From Flavobacterium sp. 90 (GTDB lineage: Bacteria > Bacteroidota > Bacteroidia > Flavobacteriales > Flavobacteriaceae), in assembly GCF_004339525.1 (NCBI RefSeq), contig NZ_SMGE01000001.1, positions 4,836,001-4,900,000 of the forward strand: DNA of 64,000 bases, in the 5' to 3' direction. Below the pieces are notes generated by a model. The model saw only the letters and a program-made list of their open reading frames with translations, had not been told where the DNA came from and did not search any database. The translations under genes and the position numbers were made by a program. Below, piece by piece: positions 17,283-25,123 of this stretch (position 1 is the first letter of the stretch; each line of letters starts with the position of its first letter).

Positions 17283-17454
17283 ATATTGTGTTTAAGCATG
17301 GAGGTTTTGCGAAATTGATTTTATTTTCGAAGAACTTAACATAATGAAATTGACATTTGGAACATGATTTCGTAATAAATTAATTATTATTTTTATATAA
17401 AAAATATTCAAGTTTACTTTTGAAAATCAGATACATAATTAAATAACAAAAACT

Positions 17455-17853
17455 ATGAAAAAGCTATTTTTAATTTTGCTATTGGTATTACAAATTCCTA
17501 CTACTTTTGGAAACAATCAAGATGAAGATCCTTCCTCAAAAAAAATTATTGGAACCTGGTATAATAATGCAAATCGCAGTGCAAGGTGGGTTTTTACTCC
17601 GGATGGAAAGGTTTATAATTATGTCAATGATAGTTTCAAAGTAATGTACAAATATTCTATTTCGCACAGTTGTCAGAATAATTCAGATGATAATATTGAG
17701 TATCTGACATTAATGGATAAAGATGGAGATGAGTATTGTTTTAAAATAAATGGTGTTAATCAAAATAAGAATGGCATTTTATCCCTTGTCAATATGAGTA
17801 ATATGGAGAAACTTGTGTTTGTTAACAATACCAATATAAAAGTAACAATGTAA
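17455..17853 (+). CDS. Secreted lipocalin-like hypothetical protein
   Basis: A 132-residue protein with a signal peptide (residues 1-19, ending TTFGN). The mature part starts KKIIGTWYNNANRSARWVFTPDG, the 'GTW' opening typical of small Bacteroidota lipocalin-like beta-barrels, followed by alternating strands. One Cys pair (in SHSCQN and EYCFK) might form a disulfide. Ligand and role are unknown. It stands alone between repeat-bearing gaps. Confidence 0.55.
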   Translation: MKKLFLILLLVLQIPTTFGNNQDEDPSSKKIIGTWYNNANRSARWVFTPDGKVYNYVNDSFKVMYKYSISHSCQNNSDDNIEYLTLMDKDGDEYCFKINGVNQNKNGILSLVNMSNMEKLVFVNNTNIKVTM

Positions 17854-17865
17854 AGCTAGTGAAAT

Positions 17866-18020
17866 GTGCCGCTAGGCACTAAATATTGGTAGGAAGTATG
17901 AATTGCAAAAAAAATCTAGCGTGCCGTAGGTACGCAATAGTTATATTATTGTTGCGTACCTACGGCACGCTAACGAATTTCGAATCGATATGTTTACCAA
18001 TATTTAGTACCTAACGGCAT
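17866..18020. repeat. Family C double hairpin (GTGCC...TACCAATATTTAG), copy 1
   Basis: A 155-bp element. The outer arms run GTGCCGCTAGGCACTAAATA to TATTTAGTACCTAACGGCAT with three mismatches. The inner arms AGCGTGCCGTAGGTACGCAA and TTGCGTACCTACGGCACGCT are perfectly complementary. A second copy with the same layout lies at 31911-32062. Confidence 0.85.
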
Positions 18021-18206
18021 AAATTGCAAACCTTCAAATCTTTATAGGCATTAATATTATTATGAATTCATTTTTCCAACTGATATTTTGTATCTAACGA
18101 CATATTTCAACTCCTGATAATTGATTTTACTTCGTCACTTCGCTACTTCGCGGACAATTTTCAAACCATTAAACTTTCATTAACAAAAAATAATTTAACA
18201 TTAGTT

Positions 18207-18214
18207 TATATTTG
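18207..18214 (+). promoter_or_regulatory. Candidate Bacteroidota -7 promoter element
   Basis: TATATTTG fits TAnnTTTG and lies 29 bp upstream of the thioredoxin-fold gene at 18244. No clear -33 TTG is visible. Confidence 0.45.
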
Positions 18215-18243
18215 TAAGGCAAACTTCTAAAGCACTCGCAAAT

Positions 18244-18723
18244 ATGAAAATCCACGCTTTTAAAATATATACTTTTTTGTTTTTTGCTTTTTCGATAACG
18301 TCATTTGGTCAAAATGTTAAGTTGATAAACATCGATCAATTGCAGGAAAGAATCAAAAACGGAAAAGACAGTACTTATGTCGTGAATTTTTGGGCAACCT
18401 GGTGCGCTCCATGCATTAAAGAATTACCTCATTTCGAAAAATTGAATGCCGAATATAAAGCCGAAAAATTGGCAGTATTGTTAGTTAGTGTGGATTTTAA
18501 ATCAAAATTAACTTCGGCTGTAATTCCATTTGTTAAAAGAAAAAATATGAAAAGCCAGGTTTTTCTTTTGAATGAAAGCAATCCACAAGAATATATTGAC
18601 AGAATCGATCCTACTTGGTCCGGAAGTATTCCTGCAACACTTTTTATAAAAGGTGATAAAAGGAAATTTGTCGAATCTGAATTTACCTATGAACAATTAT
18701 TAACTGAATATAAAAAACTATAA
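18244..18723 (+). CDS. TlpA-like exported thiol-disulfide oxidoreductase
   Basis: A 159-residue thioredoxin-fold protein with a signal peptide (1-22, ending SFGQ). The active site FWATWCAPC has redox cysteines at residues 54 and 57, and the cis-Pro region GSIPATLFI follows. It should act in the periplasm reducing or resolving thiols. The next gene, 3 bp downstream, is a second exported thioredoxin-fold protein, so the two form an operon and may work on the same substrate or hand electrons to each other (inference). Confidence 0.88.
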   Translation: MKIHAFKIYTFLFFAFSITSFGQNVKLINIDQLQERIKNGKDSTYVVNFWATWCAPCIKELPHFEKLNAEYKAEKLAVLLVSVDFKSKLTSAVIPFVKRKNMKSQVFLLNESNPQEYIDRIDPTWSGSIPATLFIKGDKRKFVESEFTYEQLLTEYKKL

Positions 18724-18726
18724 ATT

Positions 18727-19338
18727 ATGAAAAATTTTATTACCGCAACCATGGTGTTTTTGTTTAATATGTTGCTTTCTCAGGCGCAAACAACGCTTAA
18801 AGCCGGAGATACAGCACCAGATTTTAAATTGAAGAATGTCGATGGTAAAGAAGTTTCTTTTGCAAGTTTTCCAAAAGCCAAAGGATTTATTGTTGTTTTT
18901 ACCTGTAATACTTGTCCGTATGCAGTGGCGTATGAGCAAAGAATAATTGAGCTTGACAAAAAGTTTAAATCGCAAGGATATCCTGTTATTGCAATTAATC
19001 CAAATGATCCTGAAGCTTCAAAAGCAGATTCGTTTGATAAAATGCAGGATTTAGCAAAAGATAAAAAATATCCTTTCCCATATTTATTTGACGCAGGACA
19101 AAAAATTACTGATGAATACGGAGCAAAACATACTCCGCATCTTTTTATTGTATCTAAAAGTGCTAAAGGAAATGTTGTAGAATATGTTGGCGCAATCGAT
19201 AATGATCCGGAAGGAACTAAAACAGAGAAAACAAAATATGCCGAAGACGTAATTGCATCACTAAAAAGCAATCAAAAACCAGCGATTACACAAACTAAAG
19301 AAATTGGCTGTACAGTAAAAAGAAAAGCAAAAGCTTAA
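18727..19338 (+). CDS. Exported thioredoxin-family / redoxin-like protein
   Basis: A 203-residue protein with a signal peptide (1-21, ending LSQAQ). It begins like a peroxiredoxin (LKAGDTAPDFKLKNVDGKEV) and carries VFTCNTCPYAVAYEQ with Cys60 and Cys63, a CxxC where classical peroxiredoxins have a single peroxidatic Cys. The cis-Pro region is HTPHLFIV. This is the AhpC/TSA-like 'thioredoxin family' type common in Bacteroidota. It is co-transcribed with the TlpA-like gene just upstream. Confidence 0.82.
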   Translation: MKNFITATMVFLFNMLLSQAQTTLKAGDTAPDFKLKNVDGKEVSFASFPKAKGFIVVFTCNTCPYAVAYEQRIIELDKKFKSQGYPVIAINPNDPEASKADSFDKMQDLAKDKKYPFPYLFDAGQKITDEYGAKHTPHLFIVSKSAKGNVVEYVGAIDNDPEGTKTEKTKYAEDVIASLKSNQKPAITQTKEIGCTVKRKAKA

Positions 19339-19359
19339 TATTATAGCACATAATTATTG

Positions 19360-19456
19360 AACACGAATTTCACAAATTGACACAGATTTTGGATGTTACT
19401 TTTTTACGAAAGTAATTTCACGAATGAATTAGTGCAAATTCGTGAAATTCGTGTTT
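19360..19456. repeat. Inverted repeat, AACACGAATTTCAC family
   Basis: AACACGAATTTCACAAATTG at the left and AAATTCGTGAAATTCGTGTT at the right form a long imperfect stem between the convergent redoxin and AAA-ATPase genes. Its arms resemble the 13737-13796 repeat. It probably serves as a shared terminator. Confidence 0.7.
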
Positions 19457-19462
19457 GTTTTT

Positions 19463-20215
19463 TTATAGTATTGTTTCGCTGATTTTTTGGTTCTGAAGTT
19501 CTAATTCGGCGATGATTTGTCTTTTCATTGTGGTGTTGATATAATCTTTCGCTTCAGCGTATGAAATATTTAATTTACGCGGAATATCTTGAAAATGAAC
19601 TGGGAAACGAGCCAATTGTTTATCGTAATAAGCAAGAAGTTCCTTTTCGTTTGGCATTTCAAATTTTAATTTAATCTGAAATCTTCTTAGTAACGCTGTA
19701 TCAATGCTATCGTAATAATTGGTGGCACAAACTAGCAAACTGTTATTTGGGAAATAATCAATCAATTGAATCAGAGTATTTACCAAACGTTTCATCTCGG
19801 CAACATCTTTGTCATTATTATCTCTGCTTTTTCCAATTTGGTCAAATTCATCCAGAAACAAAACCGCTTTTTCTGAGATTACGCGGTCAAATATAGCTTT
19901 TAGATTTTTTGATGTTTCACCAATTTTAGCATCGATTAAAGTGCTGAGATTTATTATAATAATCTTTTTATTCAAAGCATTTGCAATGGCTTTTGCAGTC
20001 GTTGTTTTGCCACAGCCGGAATGACCGTGAAGCAGTATTTTATTGTCAACAGAAAGATTGTACTTTTTTAATTCTTCGATATAAGTATGTTCTTTAATCG
20101 TTTGAAGCAGCGTAGTTTTATTTTCAGGACTGAAATGTAAATCATTCAGCGCTACTTTTTCAGTATCATTTATAACAAGTTCGAACAGATTCATTTGCGT
20201 TTTTATTTGGTGCAA
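19463..20215 (-). CDS. Single-domain AAA-family ATPase
   Basis: A 250-residue AAA ATPase. Walker A is GHSGCGKTT (residues 64-72), Walker B is AVLFLDEFDQ (D122, E123), and a sensor/arginine-finger region is visible in LLVCATNYYDSIDTALLRRF. It lacks any protease, membrane or DNA-binding domain, so it resembles the compact FtsH/Vps4-like AAA proteins found beside toxin or chaperone-type partners. None of those partners is adjacent. It lies 9 bp downstream of the yggS-like gene and is probably co-transcribed with it. Residue M8 is an alternative start. Confidence 0.8.
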   Translation of the reverse strand: MHQIKTQMNLFELVINDTEKVALNDLHFSPENKTTLLQTIKEHTYIEELKKYNLSVDNKILLHGHSGCGKTTTAKAIANALNKKIIIINLSTLIDAKIGETSKNLKAIFDRVISEKAVLFLDEFDQIGKSRDNNDKDVAEMKRLVNTLIQLIDYFPNNSLLVCATNYYDSIDTALLRRFQIKLKFEMPNEKELLAYYDKQLARFPVHFQDIPRKLNISYAEAKDYINTTMKRQIIAELELQNQKISETIL

Positions 20216-20224
20216 AATTAGACT

Positions 20225-20956
20225 TTATTCTGCAATATTTTCGTTCCAGATTTCTTTTCCTAAAAAGCGGTTTCCAAAGATAGAAGTCCCAATTCTCACC
20301 AAATTTGAACCTTCGGCAATAGCCAATTCTAAATCCTGAGACATTCCCATTGAAAGTTGTAAATTGCAAATTCCATCAATTTTATGAGCGTAAATTTCAT
20401 TTCTTATTTCTCTGAGTAAACGCAATGACGGACGCATTTTTTCTTTCTCAACATCTAATAATCCAATCGTCATTAAACCTTTAATTTTCAAAGTTGAATA
20501 GCTTTTTATTTTTTCAATAAACGAAATTACTTCAGTTGGAACTAAACCAAATTTACTTTCTTCAAATGATGTATTTACCTGAATGTAGACATCGATTGTT
20601 CTGTTTTCTTTATGTAATTGTTTATCGAGTTCTTCGGCTAAACTTAATCTGTCAAGCGATTGAATACAAGTAGCATATTTAAGAACGTCTTTCACTTTAT
20701 TGGTTTGCAAATGCCCTATAAAATGGCGTTCGATATTTAGATTTCTCAAAACAGAATCTTTATCGCGCAATTCCTGCATTTTATTTTCACCAATAAGTGT
20801 TTCTCCGTTTTCAATTGCAATTTGAATGTTGTTGGCAGGAACAGTTTTAGTCGCCAATAATAATTTGACATCTGAAACCTCACGACCATAAAGTTTACAG
20901 GCATCTTCGATACGCTGATGAACTTGTTTCAAATTAAAAATAATCTCTTCTCTCAT
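20225..20956 (-). CDS. YggS-family PLP-binding homeostasis protein
   Basis: A 243-residue PLP protein of the YggS/PROSC family. The PLP lysine lies in LLLATKTVP (K37). IGENKMQE, HFIGHLQTNK, KGLMTIGLL and LSMGMSQDLELAIAEGSNLV follow in the family order, and VRIGTSIFG closes the phosphate-binding side. Members manage free pyridoxal phosphate and have no known catalytic reaction. Length is normal. It is the first gene of a two-gene minus-strand unit with the AAA ATPase. Confidence 0.92.
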   Translation of the reverse strand: MREEIIFNLKQVHQRIEDACKLYGREVSDVKLLLATKTVPANNIQIAIENGETLIGENKMQELRDKDSVLRNLNIERHFIGHLQTNKVKDVLKYATCIQSLDRLSLAEELDKQLHKENRTIDVYIQVNTSFEESKFGLVPTEVISFIEKIKSYSTLKIKGLMTIGLLDVEKEKMRPSLRLLREIRNEIYAHKIDGICNLQLSMGMSQDLELAIAEGSNLVRIGTSIFGNRFLGKEIWNENIAE

Positions 20957-21075
20957 AATGTCAAAAGTAATGATAGAATGGAGTAGGGAAAAGATCCAGT
21001 TTTAAGTTTTTTAAATAGTCCAGAATCTTGCTATAAATCAAAAAACTGGATTATTAACTTGATAAGAAACCCGAG

Positions 21076-21083
21076 TAATTTTG
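21076..21083 (+). promoter_or_regulatory. Candidate Bacteroidota -7 promoter element
   Basis: TAATTTTG matches TAnnTTTG and lies 48 bp upstream of the DUF2024 gene start. A TTG at 21059-21061 is nearer than the usual -33 spacing. Confidence 0.4.
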
Positions 21084-21131
21084 TACCAATAATAAAACCA
21101 AAAAGGTTTAATCTAAAACAAAATAAATCAT

Positions 21132-21395
21132 ATGAAAGTAGCAGTATGGGATACTTATGTAACCCGAAATGATGGAAAAATTATGCATTTTGATATTCTG
21201 GTTGACGAACGTACAGACAATGCCGATAAAGTTTTTGAATATGGAAAAGAATATCTTAAAACAGTTTCGCAAGAAGGTCAGCCCTTGACATCAAAAGAAT
21301 GTAAATTTTGCCATATCGATAAAGCTCCAATAGAAATAGAAAATCAAATTCTTAAAAATGGATATTCGATTATAGAAATGGAAAATTGTAATTAA
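21132..21395 (+). CDS. DUF2024 family protein
   Basis: An 87-residue cytoplasmic protein that matches the DUF2024 pattern: opening VAVWDTYVTRNDGKIMHFDI, then a helix with EYGKEYLKTV and the conserved CKFCHID motif (a CxxC-H arrangement that might bind metal), ending with IEIENQILKNGYSIIEME. The function of the family is unknown. The gene is monocistronic and is followed by a Family A hairpin. Confidence 0.8.
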   Translation: MKVAVWDTYVTRNDGKIMHFDILVDERTDNADKVFEYGKEYLKTVSQEGQPLTSKECKFCHIDKAPIEIENQILKNGYSIIEMENCN

Positions 21396-21450
21396 GTTTT
21401 TGTCGGTTCGAAGAATGAAAAATCTTCGTAAAAAACTCGGCAAAGATTGG

Positions 21451-21534
21451 TCTTTGCGAGGAACGAAGCAATCTCATTTGCAAGATTCAATTCGTGATTT
21501 TTGTTAGTGTGGTTGCTTCGTTCCTCGCAATGAC
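21451..21534. repeat. Family A hairpin repeat, copy 2
   Basis: Left arm TTTGCGAGGAACGAAGCAAT, right arm GTTGCTTCGTTCCTCGCAAT. It is preceded by CGGCAAAGATTGGTC, the same flank seen beside the 30.5-kb copy. It lies between the convergent DUF2024 and DUF3861 genes. Confidence 0.85.
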
Positions 21535-21551
21535 GCAGCTGTGGCTATAAA

Positions 21552-21584
21552 AACAAAAAAAGACTGCCTTTTACGACAGTCTTT
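21552..21584 (-). terminator. Intrinsic terminator after DUF3861 gene
   Basis: AAAGACTG (21559-21566) pairs with CAGTCTTT (21576-21583). On the minus strand a T-rich tract follows immediately. It lies 8 bp beyond the stop of the gene ending at 21591. Confidence 0.75.
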
Positions 21585-21590
21585 CATATT

Positions 21591-21884
21591 TTACATACTT
21601 TTCAATTTTTTCATGAAGATTGGAAACACTTCATTCAATTCTTCAAAAAGTGGATTCTTACGATGTTTTAATTTGATTTCGCTGAACAATTTCAAACCAA
21701 GTGCAAATTGTGTTGCTTCATGCGGATTTTCAAATATATTTTTGTCCTTTATTCTTTCGATAATCCCAAATATTTCGTCGTGATTGTCAAATTCAATTCC
21801 AAGTTCTTTTGCGGGTTCAGTTTCCCCATTTGCATATTCCTTTAAGCTTAATGTGAGGGAATATTTATTAGATCTTTTTTCCAT
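21591..21884 (-). CDS. DUF3861 family protein
   Basis: A 97-residue cytoplasmic protein matching the DUF3861 pattern: a short N-terminal strand pair (NKYSLTLSLKEYANGE), the central FDNHDEIFGIIERIKDKNIF, and the conserved C-terminal helix ALGLKLFSEIKLKHRKNPLF. The function of the family is not known. A hairpin terminator follows and the upstream neighbour is 22 bp from the end of the LytTR regulator gene, so it may be the last gene of the kinase-regulator transcript. Confidence 0.75.
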   Translation of the reverse strand: MEKRSNKYSLTLSLKEYANGETEPAKELGIEFDNHDEIFGIIERIKDKNIFENPHEATQFALGLKLFSEIKLKHRKNPLFEELNEVFPIFMKKLKSM

Positions 21885-21906
21885 GCGGTATTATATTGTA
21901 TTATAA

Positions 21907-22638
21907 TTATTTCAACCATTTGTCTACAATGGTTTTAAAGGTTTCTTTGTATTGTTCGCCAACTGTAATTTCGGTTTTTCCAATGAAAATTGAGTTTTTG
22001 CTTATTGAACTTATTTTATCTAAGGGAACAATAAAAGAGCGATTGATACGCATAAATTTTGAAGAAGATAATTTTTCTTCTAATGCTTTAAGCGATATCA
22101 AAGACATCAAAGATTTCTGAGAATCTTCAAAATGGACTTTGACATAATCTTTTAAACTTTCGATATATAAAATGTCTTTCAAAGAAATTCTGACCCATTG
22201 ATATTCGACTTTCAGGAAAATAAATTCATCATCTGCTGTAACGGAATGAAAATGATTTGAAGCTTCTTCAGACAATTGCAAAACTTTATTAGCAGCTCTT
22301 AGAAACTCTTCATAACTAAAAGGTTTCAATAAGTAATCGACAGCATTTACACGATATCCTTCAATAGCATAATGATTGTAAGCGGTAGTAAAAATAATTT
22401 TTGGCAATGGTCCGGGTTGTTCCTGCAAAAGTCTGGCAAGTTCCATACCTGTTAAGTTGGGCATATTTATATCCAGAAAAACAATGTCCGGTTGTTGCTC
22501 TCGAATCAAACTCATAGCTTCAACAGCATTATCGCAACTGCAAGCCAATTGCAAAAACGGAGTTTGTTCTATAAAGGTTTCCACAAGCCTCAAAGCAAGT
22601 GGTTCATCATCTACTGCTATACATTTTAATACAATCAT
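21907..22638 (-). CDS. LytTR-family response regulator
   Basis: A 243-residue response regulator. The receiver domain (1-120) has the acidic pair VDDE, the phosphorylated Asp56 in FLDINMP and the conserved Lys in YLLKPF. The LytTR DNA-binding domain (about 140-243) is recognisable by ILYIESLKDYVKVHF and FMRINRSFIVPLDKI. Its start overlaps the kinase stop by 4 bases (ATGA), so the pair is translationally coupled. The cognate kinase is upstream and the RND efflux operon is divergent, which is the most likely target. Confidence 0.93.
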   Translation of the reverse strand: MIVLKCIAVDDEPLALRLVETFIEQTPFLQLACSCDNAVEAMSLIREQQPDIVFLDINMPNLTGMELARLLQEQPGPLPKIIFTTAYNHYAIEGYRVNAVDYLLKPFSYEEFLRAANKVLQLSEEASNHFHSVTADDEFIFLKVEYQWVRISLKDILYIESLKDYVKVHFEDSQKSLMSLISLKALEEKLSSSKFMRINRSFIVPLDKISSISKNSIFIGKTEITVGEQYKETFKTIVDKWLK

Positions 22639-23708
22639 TGTTCTAAAGTTATTTGTAGATTTACTTTGTATTTGCCATTTTGATCAATACCGGAAGTCAT
22701 TAAATGCTTATTTGGATATATCAAATGCAATCTTCGTTTGGTATTTGTCAATCCAATTCCGCCTTGATCCGTAGTCGATGTTTTTTCGAAAAAAGTATTT
22801 TCGACTTCAAATTCAAGAACGTTTCCATTTTGCCTTAATTTAATATATATTTCACTTTTATCAGTGGCATGAATACCGTGTTTAAACGCATTTTCTACTA
22901 AAGGTAATAACAACATTGGAACAATTGGAAAATCGTGAATCTTTTCTGGTATATCAGTTGTTATTGTCAGTTTTTTATTGGCACGAAGTTTCATCAAAGC
23001 GATAAAATCTTTCATGAATTCGGCTTCTTTTAATAACGTAGTTCGTTCACCTTCTGTACTATAAAGTAAATAACGCATCATACGGCTCAAAGTATGCAAA
23101 GCGCTGCGAGAATCTTCAATATTAGTATAAGTTAACGAATAAATACTGTTAAGTGAATTAAAGAAAAAATGCGGATTAATTTGGGCTTTCAGCATTGCTA
23201 ATTCTGCCATTGTTTTATCCTGTTCCAGTTTTTGTTTGTGCTGTGCAGCTTTTTGCCAGTGTCTCAGCATCGAATAACTGGTGCTGATTCCTAAAACCAA
23301 AAGTGTTATTGTGAAAACATAATTGTCAAAATAATCATTTCGATATTTTTTAAAACCTAAGATTATTGCCAGTTTATTATGCAAGTCAGTATTGTAATTG
23401 TACAGATAAGCGATAAGCTGCATTACAAAAATGATAAATAGCGTGAGAATAAAAAATGGACTTATATTATCTTTTATAATTGTTCGCGGGACGATTATAT
23501 GTGCATTAAAATAAAAAACAACAATCATAAAAAACAGCACAATAGATTGCCATAACCAAAAGATTGCCGGAAGAACAATATTCCACGTTAACGGAATATA
23601 AAACAACAAGGTAAATCCTAACAATAGCCAGACAAGGATATGTAATCCGACGAAAATGTAAGGTTTAAAAAAGTTTGGTGCCATTGTAATTGGTGATTTT
23701 AAGGGCAA
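22635..23708 (-). CDS. LytS/YehU-type sensor histidine kinase
   Basis: A 357-residue membrane kinase. Four transmembrane helices occupy about residues 18-40, 45-68, 84-103 and 130-147. A short linker with a coiled-coil (AAQHKQKLEQDKTMAELAML) leads to the His_kinase domain, with the phospho-acceptor H180 in AQINPHFFFNSLNSIY. The ATPase part has LVENAFKHGIHA and GIGLTNTKRRL. There is no periplasmic sensor domain, so it probably senses the membrane or an intramembrane ligand. Met9 is an alternative start. It is divergent from the efflux operon across 243 bp. Confidence 0.92.
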   Translation of the reverse strand: MPLKSPITMAPNFFKPYIFVGLHILVWLLLGFTLLFYIPLTWNIVLPAIFWLWQSIVLFFMIVVFYFNAHIIVPRTIIKDNISPFFILTLFIIFVMQLIAYLYNYNTDLHNKLAIILGFKKYRNDYFDNYVFTITLLVLGISTSYSMLRHWQKAAQHKQKLEQDKTMAELAMLKAQINPHFFFNSLNSIYSLTYTNIEDSRSALHTLSRMMRYLLYSTEGERTTLLKEAEFMKDFIALMKLRANKKLTITTDIPEKIHDFPIVPMLLLPLVENAFKHGIHATDKSEIYIKLRQNGNVLEFEVENTFFEKTSTTDQGGIGLTNTKRRLHLIYPNKHLMTSGIDQNGKYKVNLQITLEQ

Positions 23709-23951
23709 TATTACATTTTATTTACATTCGATATAAAACCAATCGCTAAAAAAGTAATTACAGTCCATAAAAACCATTTTAGAGCCGATGAGTACCTGTT
23801 AAAATCACACTATTTAGCTCATTCAACTTTTATCGGTTCTTAGCGCATATCTATCGATTGTGCCAAGGCTTCCGTCTATTTGAAAAATTTTGCTTGAACA
23901 GTTTTAGTTCTTTTGTTCCTTAATAAGTAGATAATCTCATAATTCATCAAA

Positions 23952-25115
23952 ATGAATAAGCAATCTTTTTTAAGCATTATTGCTGCGTCAGTTATCATCG
24001 CTTCATGCGGAAATAAAAATGACAAATCGGCTCAGGCTGGCGGCGCACCACAAGTTAAAGAGTATAAAACGTTGACTTTAGAACCTAAATCAGCAACTTT
24101 ATATACTGATTTTCCGGCAACTATTCAAGGACAGCAAAATATAGAAATACGCCCAAGGGTTGAAGGTTATATTGATAAAATCTTTGTTGATGAAGGTGCC
24201 GTTGTAAAAGTTGGACAACCTTTGTTTAAAATTAGCGCACCAGAATATGAGCAGGAAGTTCGTACAGCAAGTGCAAGTATAAAAAGTGCTCAGGCAAGTT
24301 TAAGTGCTGCAAAATTGGCTGTAAATAAAGTTAGACCATTGGTCGAAAAAGGAATTATCAGTAAATACGATTTAGAATCGGCGCAATATACTTATGAATC
24401 TGCTGTAGCAACATTAGCGCAGGCAAATGCAGCTTTAGTAAATGCCAAAACTAATTTGGGTTATACAACTGTAACAAGTCCGGTTAATGGCGTTGTAGGT
24501 TCGATTCCGTTTCGTCTGGGAAGTTTAGTTGGCTCAAATACAACAGAACCTTTGACAACAGTTTCGAGCATTGGTAATGTTTACGCTTATTTTGCATTGA
24601 ATGAAAAAATGCTTTTGAATTTTACTCAAACTGCTGCCGAAGGAAGTTCTCTTGCTCAGTTGATTAAAAAAATGCCAGCGGTTTCATTATTGCTTTCTGA
24701 TGGATCAATTTACAGTGAAAAAGGATATGTTGAAACCGTAAACGGATTAATTAATACAGAAACTGGTTCGGTTACTTTTAGAGCTCGTTTTCCTAATCCA
24801 AAAGGAATCATCAGAAGCGGAAGCAGTGCTACAGTAAAAATTCCGCAAGACATAGAAGAAAAACTATTGATTCCACAAAGCGCCACTTTTGAACTTCAGG
24901 ATAAAATGTTTGCGGTTACAGTTGGAAAAGATGGTAAAACCAAAAATGTCGCTATCAAAGTCTTAGAAAATAGCGCAGGGAATTATTATGTAGTTACCGA
25001 AGGATTAAAAACAGGAGATCAAATTGTATTAGAAGGAGTTGCAGCGTTGAAAGACGGAAGCGAAATCAAACCTAAAAATCAAAGTCAGGAAGAAGTTTAT
25101 GCTGACTTAAAATAA
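23952..25115 (+). CDS. RND efflux periplasmic adaptor (membrane-fusion lipoprotein)
   Basis: A 387-residue adaptor of the AcrA/MexA type. It has a lipoprotein signal (VIIASCG), then the lipoyl half (IEIRPRVEGYIDKIFVDEGA), an alpha-hairpin (about 95-165), the second lipoyl half (NLGYTTVTSPVNGVVG), and beta-barrel and membrane-proximal domains to the C-terminus. It links the inner-membrane pump to the outer-membrane channel. It is the first gene of a three-gene operon with 8 bp before the pump gene, and it is divergent from the kinase/regulator pair. Confidence 0.95.
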   Translation: MNKQSFLSIIAASVIIASCGNKNDKSAQAGGAPQVKEYKTLTLEPKSATLYTDFPATIQGQQNIEIRPRVEGYIDKIFVDEGAVVKVGQPLFKISAPEYEQEVRTASASIKSAQASLSAAKLAVNKVRPLVEKGIISKYDLESAQYTYESAVATLAQANAALVNAKTNLGYTTVTSPVNGVVGSIPFRLGSLVGSNTTEPLTTVSSIGNVYAYFALNEKMLLNFTQTAAEGSSLAQLIKKMPAVSLLLSDGSIYSEKGYVETVNGLINTETGSVTFRARFPNPKGIIRSGSSATVKIPQDIEEKLLIPQSATFELQDKMFAVTVGKDGKTKNVAIKVLENSAGNYYVVTEGLKTGDQIVLEGVAALKDGSEIKPKNQSQEEVYADLK

Positions 25116-25123
25116 GAAAAAAA

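Noticed and set aside
17093..17299. 68-codon minus-strand frame
   Set aside because: It is a translation of the GTCATTTCGACG inverted repeat, with no start signal.
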